NCBI RefSeq assembly: GCF_031846325.1
Contig: NZ_JAVRHZ010000005.1
Location: 124,001 to 188,000, forward strand
From: Patiriisocius_A hiemis
GTDB lineage: Bacteria > Bacteroidota > Bacteroidia > Flavobacteriales > Flavobacteriaceae
Direction: 5' to 3'
Length of the DNA stretch: 64,000 bases
The notes under the pieces were generated by a model. The model was not told the DNA's origin, searched no databases, and saw only the letters and a program-made list of their open reading frames with translations. The position numbers were made by a program, and so were the translations under genes. Within the stretch, counting starts at the first letter, position 1, and every line of letters begins with the position of its first letter. This document shows, in pieces, positions 36,583 to 45,586 of the stretch.

Positions 36583-37266
36583 ATGAATAACAACACCGCC
36601 ATATTAATTTTTGCAAATTCTGCACAAACTGAAAGTGCTAGAAAGTCTTTCAGCAAATCAGAAGTTTTGTTTGACGAGCTTAACCGTCAAACCCTTGCTA
36701 AGGTTAAAAAGAGTGGTTTACCCTATTTTTTATCTTCTGAAAAAGAGCAGCAAGGAAAAAACTTTGGTGAGCGGTATGTAAACGCTATACAATCTGTATA
36801 TGATAAGGGTTTTGAAAATGTAATTACCGTTGGTAACGACACCCCTCATTTACAAACAGCTCAACTCCTAAAAACTGCCAAAACACTAGAAAAAAATCCT
36901 ATTGTTTTAGGACCATCCTTAGACGGTGGTTATTACTTAATGGGACTACATAAGTCTCAGTTTAATTCAGAAATATTTTTAAAGCTCCCTTGGCAAACTT
37001 CAAGATTAACAGTAAGTATTACACGCTTACTTTCAGCAAAAAAGATTAAAGTTTTTTTCTTGAAAAGACTTCGGGATATTGACGAAGTTGTAGATGCAAA
37101 AAAAATACTTCACTCTTTTAAAGACTTTTCAAAAGCAATTAGAAACATTCTACTTGCCATATTCTCTTCAGAAAAAAGAATATATAATACAACTCCTATT
37201 TTAGTTTCTTCTGTCACAAAAGAAACGCACTACAACAAAGGTTCTCCTAATACACTTCATTTATAG
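36583..37266 (+). CDS. DUF2064/TIGR04282-type glycosyltransferase, divergent copy
   Basis: This 227-residue GT-A-fold protein is related to the arsenosugar-linked DUF2064 transferases. It keeps the second-half signature GNDTPHLQTAQL and GPSLDGGYYLMGL, plus the LRDIDEVVD ending. The N-terminal nucleotide-binding motif of the family (P-E-x-G-x-x-K-T-R-L) is absent: after LIFANS the chain reads QTESARKSFSKSE. A second, canonical copy lies at 44.9 kb. This one may use a different donor or act as a partner subunit. It has an extra basic C-terminal tail of about 45 residues. Confidence 0.82.
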   Translation: MNNNTAILIFANSAQTESARKSFSKSEVLFDELNRQTLAKVKKSGLPYFLSSEKEQQGKNFGERYVNAIQSVYDKGFENVITVGNDTPHLQTAQLLKTAKTLEKNPIVLGPSLDGGYYLMGLHKSQFNSEIFLKLPWQTSRLTVSITRLLSAKKIKVFFLKRLRDIDEVVDAKKILHSFKDFSKAIRNILLAIFSSEKRIYNTTPILVSSVTKETHYNKGSPNTLHL

Positions 37267-37270
37267 TAGT

Positions 37271-37312
37271 TACTTGTGAAGACAAGTAAATTAATCTCTC
37301 AAAAACTGAGAG
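37271..37312 (+). promoter_or_regulatory. Two consecutive hairpins before susC
   Basis: TACTTGT-gaag-ACAAGTA (37271-37288) and CTCTCA-aaaac-TGAGAG (37296-37312) are perfect 7- and 6-bp stems in the gap between the DUF2064 gene and susC. Neither has a U-run. They may tune stability or translation of the susC mRNA, or mark a processed operon junction. Confidence 0.4.
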
Positions 37313-37338
37313 CCAACTTTAATTTTAATAAATAATAA

Positions 37339-40300
37339 ATGAAGCAATTATACATTGCCATATTGCTACTATTTACAGCATATGGTTATTCTCAAACAAC
37401 AATTACAGGTACTGTTTCTAGTGCCGAAGACAACACCCCTATTGCATTTGCTAATGTAATTTTAAACAATGGTGAAGATGCTACCATTACAGATGAAGAC
37501 GGAAAATTCTCTATTGTTAGTAATGCTCCAACTGATGTTTTACAATTTTCGTCTATTGGTTATAGTACACTACGCTATACAGTAGGGAATAACACAGAAA
37601 TTTTTGTTCAACTTCCAATTTCTACTGAAGGGCTAGACGAAGTAGTTGTTACTGCACTTGGGCTCAAGCGTGAAACAAAAGAACTTGGATACGTAGTACA
37701 ATCTATTGATGCAGAAGCAGTTTCTAGTGTAAAATCGGTTAACTTCTTAGATAACCTTTCTGGAAAATTAGCAGGAGTTACTATTTCTCAAGGAGCTACG
37801 GGAGTAGGTTCTTCTTCAAAAATAACTATTAGGGGAGAAGCCTCTTTTTCTAACAACAATCCTCTTTTTGTTGTAGATGGCGTCCCTATTAACAACGAAA
37901 CAGTTTTTAATTTCACCAATGAAGCTGCTGCTGGATTTCAAGAAGTAGATTTTGGGAATGGCGCAATGGAAGTAAATCCAGATGACATTAAAAGTGTTAC
38001 AGTTCTTAAAGGGCCAAGTGCCGCTGCTTTATATGGAACAAGAGCTTCTAATGGAGTAATTGTGATAGAAACTAAAGACGGAAGCAATAAAAAAGGCATA
38101 GGGATTAGCATTAACTCGTCTATCTTTTTAGATACTGCTTTTAAGCTACCAGATTTTCAAAACGAATTTGGACAAGGACAGGGCGGTGTGTTTGAATATG
38201 TTGATGGCCTTGGTGGCGGTATTAGCGATAATATAACCTATTCGTGGGGACCACGATTGGATGTTGGTAATTTAATTCCGCAATTTGATAGCCCTGTAGT
38301 TTTACCAGATGGCACCATTGTAAGAGGGGGAGATACATCATTATATACTGGACTTCCTATTACTCCTACTCCATTTGTTTCAAACCCTGATAATTTGAAA
38401 GATTTTTATGAAACAGGCGTAACTACTATTAATAATGTATCTGTATCTAATGGTTTTAACAATGGAGACTATAGGCTCTCTTTTACAGATTTACGAAGTG
38501 AATCTATTATTCCGGGAGTAAACCTAGATAGACAAACCGTTGCTACTAAACTTAATTTTAAACCAACTAGCAAAACTAAAATCACAAGTTCTATTAGCTA
38601 TGTAAATAGTAGTAGTGATAACCGCCCCTCTAATGGATATGGTAGTGAAAATGTAAACTACAGTCTTGTTGCTTGGGGACCACGATCACTTAATATTAAT
38701 AACTTACGTGACTACTGGCAACCAGGTTTAGAGGGTGTACAACAGTATTCATTTAACTATACTTTTTTTGATAATCCTTATTTTATTTTACTTGAAAACC
38801 GAAATAGTTTTGACAGAGATAGAGTTTTTGGGAATATTTCAATAAATCACAAGTTTACAGAAAACCTTAGTGTAACCCTTAGAAGCGGAATGGACTATTC
38901 TTCTGAAAAGCGACAGTTTTTAAGAAACTTTAGTAGCAATAGATTTCAAAATGGAGGGTATGCAGAACACGATGTCATTTTTAGAGAAGTAAATACCGAT
39001 TTCCTAATTAATTACAACAATACTTTTGGAGACATTTCATTAGATGCTTCTATTGGGGGAAATAGATTAGACCAGAAAGCATCTACCAAACAATCACAAA
39101 CTGTAAATCTTGCACAGCCTGGTATTTTTAGTTTAAATAATGCAGCTTCACCTATCGAGGTTTTTCAGTTTGAATCACAAAAGAGAATTAACTCTTTTTA
39201 CGGAATTGCAAAACTTGGCTACAAGGACTTCTTGTTCTTAGATATCACAGGTCGTAACGATTGGTCAAGTGCTTTAGCAACACCATTTTCGGTAGATGGC
39301 ACTTCATTTTTCTACCCTTCTGCTTCAAGTAGTTTTATACTTTCAAAAGTGGCAGATTTACCAAAAGCAATCTCCTTTGCAAAACTAAGAGCAAGTGTAG
39401 CACAAGTAGGAAACGACACAGGTGCATACCAAACATCGGGTGCATTTGTATCACAAACACCCTTTTTAGGGCAACCTACTTTTAGTGACCAAAACTTCAT
39501 CCCAAATGCAAACTTAAAACCAGAAAGAGTAACCTCTTATGAGTTTGGTTTTGACTTAAGGTTTTTAAAAGATAGGTTTAATATTGATTTTACCTACTAC
39601 AATGCATTAACTCAAGATCAGATAATTTCATTACCCATTGCTATCTCTTCAGGGTATAATCAACAGGTAGTGAATGGTGGAAAAGTAAGAACACAAGGAG
39701 TTGAAATCATCACCGGAATTACGCCTGTAAAAACAGCTAATTTTCAATGGAACTCTACGTTTAACTTTAGCACAAGCAAAGCTATTGTAGAAGATTTACC
39801 ACAAAGTGATGGGCGCTTAACATTAGCTTTTAGTAGAATTTACGATAGTGCTAACCAAACGGTATTTTTTCAAGTAGAAGAAGGTGGCGAAGTAGGGGAT
39901 ATTTACGGGACAGGCTATTTAAAAAACGAAAATGGCGATTTTATTATTGATGATAATGGTCGTTTTATAGCAGACAACGAACTTAAAAAGCTAGGAAACT
40001 ATAACCCCGACTTCATGCTAGGTTGGAGTAATGATTTTGCTTACAAAAAATGGAACTTCAGTTTTCTATTAGACTGGAGACAAGGAGGCGAGATAGTCTC
40101 AAGAACAAGAGCTTTAGGTAATGTTGGAGGACAATTGGCTGAAACTGGCTTTAGACCCGAAGAAGGTATCATTGCGCAGGGTGTTACACAAGACGGAACT
40201 CCAAATACAGTAGCCGTTTCTGCAGAGAGTTATTACCGTCAGTTTTATGATAGAAACCATGAAGAAAACAATATTTATGACGCTTCTTTTTTAAAGTTGC

Positions 40301-40533
40301 GACAGTTTTCTATCGGTTATTCATTTGATATCAGTCCAGGCTTTTTAGGTTTAGATGAAGGAGCAGACTTACAATTATCACTTATTGGCAGAAACCTTTT
40401 TGCTATTACTGAAAATCCCCACTTTGACCCAGAGCAACTTGCCGTGCAAGGAAACACTTTTATAAGTGGTGTAGAAGACATGAGTTATGCAACTAGTAGA
40501 AGTTTTGGTTTTAAAGCAGGGCTTAACTTTTAA
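37339..40533 (+). CDS. SusC/RagA-family TonB-linked outer-membrane transporter
   Basis: This 1064-residue TonB-dependent importer has a signal peptide (1-18, GYSQ) and a carboxypeptidase-regulatory-like domain (about 20-95: ITGTVSSAEDNTPIAFANV). A plug domain (about 115-235: DEVVVTALGLKRETKELGY; VLKGPSAAALYGTRASNGV) and a 22-strand barrel to the aromatic C-terminus FGFKAGLNF complete it. It pairs with the SusD gene eight bases on. It sits inside the arsS gene run rather than next to polysaccharide enzymes, so an organoarsenical, nucleoside or sugar-like ligand is possible. Its substrate cannot be told from sequence. Confidence 0.95.
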   Translation: MKQLYIAILLLFTAYGYSQTTITGTVSSAEDNTPIAFANVILNNGEDATITDEDGKFSIVSNAPTDVLQFSSIGYSTLRYTVGNNTEIFVQLPISTEGLDEVVVTALGLKRETKELGYVVQSIDAEAVSSVKSVNFLDNLSGKLAGVTISQGATGVGSSSKITIRGEASFSNNNPLFVVDGVPINNETVFNFTNEAAAGFQEVDFGNGAMEVNPDDIKSVTVLKGPSAAALYGTRASNGVIVIETKDGSNKKGIGISINSSIFLDTAFKLPDFQNEFGQGQGGVFEYVDGLGGGISDNITYSWGPRLDVGNLIPQFDSPVVLPDGTIVRGGDTSLYTGLPITPTPFVSNPDNLKDFYETGVTTINNVSVSNGFNNGDYRLSFTDLRSESIIPGVNLDRQTVATKLNFKPTSKTKITSSISYVNSSSDNRPSNGYGSENVNYSLVAWGPRSLNINNLRDYWQPGLEGVQQYSFNYTFFDNPYFILLENRNSFDRDRVFGNISINHKFTENLSVTLRSGMDYSSEKRQFLRNFSSNRFQNGGYAEHDVIFREVNTDFLINYNNTFGDISLDASIGGNRLDQKASTKQSQTVNLAQPGIFSLNNAASPIEVFQFESQKRINSFYGIAKLGYKDFLFLDITGRNDWSSALATPFSVDGTSFFYPSASSSFILSKVADLPKAISFAKLRASVAQVGNDTGAYQTSGAFVSQTPFLGQPTFSDQNFIPNANLKPERVTSYEFGFDLRFLKDRFNIDFTYYNALTQDQIISLPIAISSGYNQQVVNGGKVRTQGVEIITGITPVKTANFQWNSTFNFSTSKAIVEDLPQSDGRLTLAFSRIYDSANQTVFFQVEEGGEVGDIYGTGYLKNENGDFIIDDNGRFIADNELKKLGNYNPDFMLGWSNDFAYKKWNFSFLLDWRQGGEIVSRTRALGNVGGQLAETGFRPEEGIIAQGVTQDGTPNTVAVSAESYYRQFYDRNHEENNIYDASFLKLRQFSIGYSFDISPGFLGLDEGADLQLSLIGRNLFAITENPHFDPEQLAVQGNTFISGVEDMSYATSRSFGFKAGLNF

Positions 40534-40541
40534 TACAACAA

Positions 40542-41987
40542 ATGATGAAAAAAATACTATATATATTCGGAATAATTAGTCTTATTACAGCATCTAGTTG
40601 TACAAAAGACTTTGAAGAAATTAATACAAACCCCAACGCTCCTAATAGCGTACAGCCTAGTTTATTATTACGACAAGTAATCTATGACTTTGGAGAACAA
40701 ATGAGTTATGAAGGGTTTGTAGCGGGAGATCTATTGTCACAACACCGTACAGCTCTAGACTTTAATTTATTTGACCGTCATGCATTAAAATCACCACAAT
40801 TAGGTGGAAATCCATGGCCTATATTTTACACAAACTTAAGAGATAACGAGATTATTCTTTCACAAGCAAGAGAGACAGAAACGTTTGCAGTTTATGAAGG
40901 TCCGTCACTTATTTTAAAAGGATTTATCGCTGCTGGTTTAACAGATCTTTTTGGCGATGTACCCTACTCAGAAGCTTTTAACGGGGTTGATGGTACAGTA
41001 ACACCTAAGTATGATTTACAAGAGGATATCTATCAAGCCGAAGGTGGAATTCTAGACAACCTAGACAAGGGAATTGCTGCCATAGAAGCCTATGACGATG
41101 TTATCCCATTAGAAGGGGATATTCTTTTTGGCGGTAATCTGGACGCTTGGGTCACTTTTGCAAATTCTATTAAGATTAAAGCGCTCCTGCGTATTAGTGA
41201 TAAGGTAGATGTTGCCCAACAAATGCAAGCAATTTTTGATAGTGGAAACTATTTTACTTCAAATTCAGAAAATGCTATTTTTAATTTTACAAATACGGAC
41301 CCTAATAGCTTTCGTTTAGCACAATTACGTATTGGAGATTTCAACAACTTTGTGCTTTCTGAAACTATGGAAGAAATACTTGAAGAGTTAAATGATACTC
41401 GTATTGAAGAATTTTTCCGTCCGTTTGAAAATTCAGAAAATGGAGAATTTGAAGGATTAATAAACGGAATTGATGCTTCGAGCACTTCCGTAGAACTAGC
41501 AAATTTATCCTTAGCAGGAACTGCTTTTAGAGAAGACACTTCAACATTAGACGCAAATTTTTTAACAGCATGGGAGACAGCATTTAACCTTGCCGAAGCT
41601 GCTGAAAGAGGTTTAATTACCGCAGACGGACAAACACTTTATGAAATGGGAGTTGCCCTTGCTTTTGAGTATTGGCAAACCGAATTGCCATCAGATTACC
41701 TAACTGGCCCTGCTGGATACAATGCAGCTGGAACAACACCTATCCAGCAAATTGTAACACAAAAATGGATTGCAAATATTATTAATGGATACGAAGGCTG
41801 GGTAGAATGGAGGCGTACTGGTTTTCCAGCATTTAAACCCGTACAAGCAAGTTTAAATAATGACTTAATTCCTGTTCGTATGCCCTATCCTGCTGAAGAA
41901 GAAGCATTAAACTTTGAAAATTACCAACAAGCTGCAAATGCTACAGACGGCAATAGTATTAATGTTCCTGTTTGGTGGGATGAATAA
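40542..41987 (+). CDS. SusD/RagB-family surface lipoprotein
   Basis: This 481-residue outer-membrane lipoprotein acts as the ligand-binding lid of the upstream SusC channel. It has a lipobox at Cys20 (ITASSCTKD) and the conserved FEEINTNPNAP start of mature SusD-like-2 proteins. Helical TPR-like regions follow, then the C-terminal WIANIINGYEGWVEWRRTGFP signature with PVRMPYPAEE. The spacing of eight bases to susC and ten to the sodium symporter indicates one transcript, and thus an outer- plus inner-membrane uptake route for a single ligand. Confidence 0.94.
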   Translation: MMKKILYIFGIISLITASSCTKDFEEINTNPNAPNSVQPSLLLRQVIYDFGEQMSYEGFVAGDLLSQHRTALDFNLFDRHALKSPQLGGNPWPIFYTNLRDNEIILSQARETETFAVYEGPSLILKGFIAAGLTDLFGDVPYSEAFNGVDGTVTPKYDLQEDIYQAEGGILDNLDKGIAAIEAYDDVIPLEGDILFGGNLDAWVTFANSIKIKALLRISDKVDVAQQMQAIFDSGNYFTSNSENAIFNFTNTDPNSFRLAQLRIGDFNNFVLSETMEEILEELNDTRIEEFFRPFENSENGEFEGLINGIDASSTSVELANLSLAGTAFREDTSTLDANFLTAWETAFNLAEAAERGLITADGQTLYEMGVALAFEYWQTELPSDYLTGPAGYNAAGTTPIQQIVTQKWIANIINGYEGWVEWRRTGFPAFKPVQASLNNDLIPVRMPYPAEEEALNFENYQQAANATDGNSINVPVWWDE

Positions 41988-41997
41988 AAAATAGGGT

Positions 41998-43332
41998 ATG
42001 GACGTAACAATTTGGCAATGGGGTTTAATTATAGTATCAAGTTTGATACTGTTTTTCCTATCCCCATTGGCAAAATCCAAAGACCAATTTTTTAAAGCCA
42101 CGCATCGAAAAAAGGCACCCAATGTCTTGATGCTTACTGGGAGTTTAATTATCTCTTGGATATTTGCAAAAAGCATTACAAATGCAGCAAATTTAGGCCT
42201 TGATTTTGGTATTGTTGGAGGTGTTGCGTATGCTGGCTATTACCTTTCCTTCGCTGTGGCTGGGGTTATTATTTACCAACTAAGAACAAAAGGTGGATTT
42301 ACAAGTATTCATCAATTTTTGACTACTCGTTTTGGCAAAGGAGCCATGGCACTATTCTCTATTCTTATTGCTATTAGACTTTTTAATGAAGTATGGAGTA
42401 ACACCATGGTAATAGGAAGCTATTTTGGAGAAATGGGAACAGATACCTACTACCTTGCAATATTAGTCTTTACAACTTTGACCTTAGCGTACGCCATTAA
42501 AGGAGGACTAAGCAGTTCTATTTTTACAGATGTAATACAAATGGTATTGTTTTCGGTACTTCTAATTGTAATTTTAGGAGTTATTTTTTCTACTGAAGAT
42601 TTTACTGCTAAAGAAGTCGCTACATCTGGAGTTTGGAGTTTTGAGCTGGGGTTAAATTTATTCTTTGCTGCGATTATTCAGTCATTTAGTTATCCTTTTC
42701 ATGACCCAGTTTTAACAGATAGAGGTTTTTTAAGTAGCCCAAAAGTGACCAGAAAGAGTTTTTTATGGGCAAGTATTCTGGGAGCTGTATGTATTGTGTT
42801 ATTTAGTATTATTGGAGTATATGCACAATCTCAAGGAATGAAAGGACAAGCAGCTGTTGAAGTGGGTAAAGCATTTGGAGTGATTATTTTATTAGTGATT
42901 AATTTTATAATGATTACCTCTGCTGCTTCTACTTTAGACTCTACCTTTTCATCTTTTTCAAAATTACTTGCTGTAGATTTAAAGCTAGGAGACAATTTAA
43001 CATTTGGTAGAGCCTCCATGGCTGGGATTGCTATTTTAGGAACCATTCCGGTATTTCTAGATGCCGAAATACTAAGTGCAACTACTATCTCTGGAACTAT
43101 GGTTATTGGACTAACACCTATTTTTGTTTTCTGGAAAGTAAAAGCAAATTCTTTAAGTTATTATTTAAGTGTTATTTGCGGCCTTGTTTTTGGTTTTTTA
43201 CTAGTCTTTGATGTATTTCCTACTTCTTTAATTCTCACTTCTGGAAAATACGCAGGGTTACTCTGGGTAAATGTCTGGGGAGTGCTATGTTGTACCATTT
43301 TATACTTAATACCCACATGGATAAAAAAATAG
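41998..43332 (+). CDS. Sodium:solute symporter (SSS family)
   Basis: This 444-residue inner-membrane symporter has about twelve to thirteen hydrophobic segments. The SSS hallmark region, YAIKGGLSSSIFTDVIQM, lies near residue 165, with an ASTLDSTFSSFSKLLAVD segment near 305 that corresponds to the family's sodium-site helix. Relatives carry sugars, nucleosides, amino acids or choline-like compounds. Directly after susCD, it is probably the inner-membrane step for the same ligand. Its last 16 bases overlap the start of the phosphoesterase-fold gene. Confidence 0.9.
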   Translation: MDVTIWQWGLIIVSSLILFFLSPLAKSKDQFFKATHRKKAPNVLMLTGSLIISWIFAKSITNAANLGLDFGIVGGVAYAGYYLSFAVAGVIIYQLRTKGGFTSIHQFLTTRFGKGAMALFSILIAIRLFNEVWSNTMVIGSYFGEMGTDTYYLAILVFTTLTLAYAIKGGLSSSIFTDVIQMVLFSVLLIVILGVIFSTEDFTAKEVATSGVWSFELGLNLFFAAIIQSFSYPFHDPVLTDRGFLSSPKVTRKSFLWASILGAVCIVLFSIIGVYAQSQGMKGQAAVEVGKAFGVIILLVINFIMITSAASTLDSTFSSFSKLLAVDLKLGDNLTFGRASMAGIAILGTIPVFLDAEILSATTISGTMVIGLTPIFVFWKVKANSLSYYLSVICGLVFGFLLVFDVFPTSLILTSGKYAGLLWVNVWGVLCCTILYLIPTWIKK

Positions 43333-44144
43333 AACATATAGATTCTGTAACAGGGAAAGTATTACTCTTTGGAGGAGTGTATAGCAACTTACAAGCGTTA
43401 GAAGCACTTAAAGTAGTTGCAGGAAAAGAAGGCATCCCGCCAGAGAATTGCCTTTGTACAGGAGATATTGTTGGCTATTGTGCGCAACCAGAAGAGACAG
43501 TACAACTATTTAAACTCTGGGGTGCAAAAAGCATTGTAGGCAATGTAGAAATACAACTTAGAGAAGGTGCCGAAGATTGTGGATGTGATTTTAGAGAAGG
43601 TTCCCGTTGTGATAGTTTTTCCCAATTATGGTACCCATATGCACAAAGCAAGCTTTCTAAAAGTTCATTAAGCTTTATAGGAGAGTTGCCAGACCACATT
43701 ACATTTACCTATGCAGGTAAAAAGGTCATGGTAGCACATGGTTCGTATAGTAATGTCTCTGAGTTTATATATAAATCTACCCCGTGGAATATAAAAGCTC
43801 CTCATTTTAAAAATTCGGGAAGTGATGTAATTATAGCTGGACATTGTGGACTACCTTTTAAACATGAAAGAGGAAACAAACTCTGGTTAAACCCTGGAGT
43901 AATAGGAATGCCTGCAAATGATGGAAGCCCTCAAGTTTGGTATTGTATTATAGACGATAGTGATGGCACATTTACATACAATCATTATAATCTAGATTAT
44001 AATTATAGACTCACTAGCAAGCTCATGCAAAACGGATTATTACCACAAGAATATGCTAGAACTATTATAACAGGTATATGGGATAACACCGAAATTTTAC
44101 CAGCTGTAGAATCTGGATTACAAGGATTTGGAATACAATTGTGA
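43317..44144 (+). CDS. Metallophosphoesterase-fold protein lacking several metal ligands
   Basis: This 275-residue protein begins at the ATG at 43317 (MDKKIEH), which overlaps the symporter stop. The YfcE-like fold is recognisable from order and spacing, but key metal ligands are replaced. The G-D-x-H motif is GGVYSNL (Gly20, Tyr22), GNH[DE] is GNVE (Val77) and GHTH is GHCG; Asp50 in TGDIVGY and the AHG motif remain. It carries Cys88-Gly-Cys90 and Cys98 in EDCGCDFREGSRC. Either it binds another metal or metalloid, or it is a non-hydrolytic partner. Its position between transport and sugar genes ties it to the arsenosugar run. Confidence 0.8.
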   Translation: MDKKIEHIDSVTGKVLLFGGVYSNLQALEALKVVAGKEGIPPENCLCTGDIVGYCAQPEETVQLFKLWGAKSIVGNVEIQLREGAEDCGCDFREGSRCDSFSQLWYPYAQSKLSKSSLSFIGELPDHITFTYAGKKVMVAHGSYSNVSEFIYKSTPWNIKAPHFKNSGSDVIIAGHCGLPFKHERGNKLWLNPGVIGMPANDGSPQVWYCIIDDSDGTFTYNHYNLDYNYRLTSKLMQNGLLPQEYARTIITGIWDNTEILPAVESGLQGFGIQL

Positions 44145-44171
44145 CGTTAAGAATTCCTAACTTTACAAAAA

Positions 44172-44687
44172 ATGAAACAACTTTTAATACTACTACTCTG
44201 CTTATTACCAATAAGTGTTTTTTCACAAAAAACACTAGATGATTTATTAAGCCAATATAACACGAGAAGTGTTCCATATATTTCGGTTGAAGAGTTACGA
44301 ATGCTTCAAAAAAATGAAGATGTTATTATTTTGGACACCAGAGAAGAAGAAGAGTTCACGGTAAGTCATATTGCTTCGGCAAAATATATTGGGTTTAACA
44401 CTTTTTCTACTGAAGAAGTTAGCTCTAAAATAGCAGATAAAGACACCCCTATTATTGTATATTGCTCGCTTGGAATTCGCTCTGAAGAGATAGCTGAAAA
44501 ACTAAAAAAAGCTGGGTACAACAATATAAAAAATCTTTACGGCGGTATTTTTGAATGGAAAAATAAGGGCTATCCTGTTTTAAATACCTCGGGAAAAGAA
44601 ACCGATAGCATCCATACGTTCTCAAAAGTTTGGAGCAAATGGTTAAAAGAAGGTGTTTCAGTAAATTCAATCAAGAAAAACAACTAA
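44172..44687 (+). CDS. Secreted rhodanese-like protein
   Basis: This 171-residue periplasmic protein has a signal peptide (1-19, SVFSQ) and a single rhodanese domain (about 35-140). The catalytic Cys98 lies in the loop IVYCSLGIRSEE, and DTREEEEFTVSHI is the typical substrate-facing segment. The final GGIFEWKNKGYPVLN is canonical. Rhodanese domains transfer sulfur or reduce arsenate-like oxyanions through the same active-site fold. Being next to arsS relatives, it might handle thiol or arsenic chemistry in the periplasm, but this is inference. The next small gene follows after two bases. Confidence 0.87.
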   Translation: MKQLLILLLCLLPISVFSQKTLDDLLSQYNTRSVPYISVEELRMLQKNEDVIILDTREEEEFTVSHIASAKYIGFNTFSTEEVSSKIADKDTPIIVYCSLGIRSEEIAEKLKKAGYNNIKNLYGGIFEWKNKGYPVLNTSGKETDSIHTFSKVWSKWLKEGVSVNSIKKNN

Positions 44688-44689
44688 AG

Positions 44690-44887
44690 ATGAATAAAAA
44701 GTTAGTTTTTAAAGTGCTTTTAGGGCTTTTTATAGTTCTATTACTCTTCAACATAAGTTTGATAGATTATAGCAATTTAAATTCAGAAAAAAACATTCCA
44801 CCTTACTTAGGAGGTGCGGCAAACATCCTTTTTATAGTGACGATGGCAATTTTTATTAGAGGAATGAATAAAAAAGAGAAAAAATAA
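44690..44887 (+). CDS. Small two-segment membrane protein
   Basis: This 65-residue protein starts at the ATG at 44690 (MNKKLVFKVLLGL), two bases after the rhodanese stop. An upstream in-frame codon at 44630 would overlap that gene without adding a plausible N-terminus. It has two hydrophobic segments (about 6-24 and 40-58) and a Lys-rich end (RGMNKKEKK). Its stop overlaps the ATG of the next gene (TAATG), so it is translated within the operon. I do not recognise the family. Confidence 0.75.
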   Translation: MNKKLVFKVLLGLFIVLLLFNISLIDYSNLNSEKNIPPYLGGAANILFIVTMAIFIRGMNKKEKK

Positions 44888-45579
44888 TGGCAATTTTAGG
44901 TTCAAAAAATAGTGACCAAAAAGAAAATAGTAAAGAAGTGTTTCATTACCCTACTTCAAAAAACGCATTATTAATTTTTACTCGTAATCCAGAATTAGGA
45001 AAATGCAAAACACGACTTGCAAAAACTGTTGGTGATGAAGCCGCCTTAAACATCTACGAGTTTTTATTACAACACACAGTAGCTATTACAACTCCTTTGC
45101 AGGTAGATAAGTTTGTGTACTATTCGGTTAAAGTAAGAGAAAATGATGTTTGGGATGCGAGTATTTTCAGGAAAAAACAACAAAAAGGAGATGACTTAGG
45201 AGTACGTATGCAAAATGCTTTTACAGAAGTTTTTGAAATGGGCTACGAGCGTGCTATCATAATTGGTAGCGACATGTTTGATATGACTGCTAATGATTTA
45301 CAAAACGCTTTTTCGCAGTTAGAACAAAATGATTTTGTAGTAGGACCCGCAGAAGATGGAGGCTACTATTTATTAGGAATGAAGACTGTAAAACCTTCGG
45401 TTTTTAATAACAAAACATGGGGAACAGAAACTGTATTAAAGGACACATTACAAGATTTAAAATCTGAAAAAGTAAGTATCCTAGAGGAGAAAAATGATAT
45501 TGACTACTATGAAGATGTTAAGGATATTGAAGCTTTTCAGCAATTTTTACCTATACATTTAGATAATAAAATAGACTAA
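44887..45579 (+). CDS. TIGR04282/DUF2064 arsenosugar-linked glycosyltransferase
   Basis: This 230-residue GT-A-fold enzyme has the full family signature: LLIFTRNPELGKCKTRLAKTVG at residues 28-49 (nucleotide binding, with Lys-Thr-Arg-Leu), GSDMFDMTANDL near 130, and GPAEDGGYYLLGM near 153. The family is repeatedly found with arsS and is thought to transfer or activate a sugar for the arsenosugar. The first 20 residues are an extra polar leader before the conserved start. It overlaps the previous stop by one base and precedes the phosphorylase by seven. Confidence 0.9.
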   Translation: MAILGSKNSDQKENSKEVFHYPTSKNALLIFTRNPELGKCKTRLAKTVGDEAALNIYEFLLQHTVAITTPLQVDKFVYYSVKVRENDVWDASIFRKKQQKGDDLGVRMQNAFTEVFEMGYERAIIIGSDMFDMTANDLQNAFSQLEQNDFVVGPAEDGGYYLLGMKTVKPSVFNNKTWGTETVLKDTLQDLKSEKVSILEEKNDIDYYEDVKDIEAFQQFLPIHLDNKID

Positions 45580-45586
45580 AAATATT

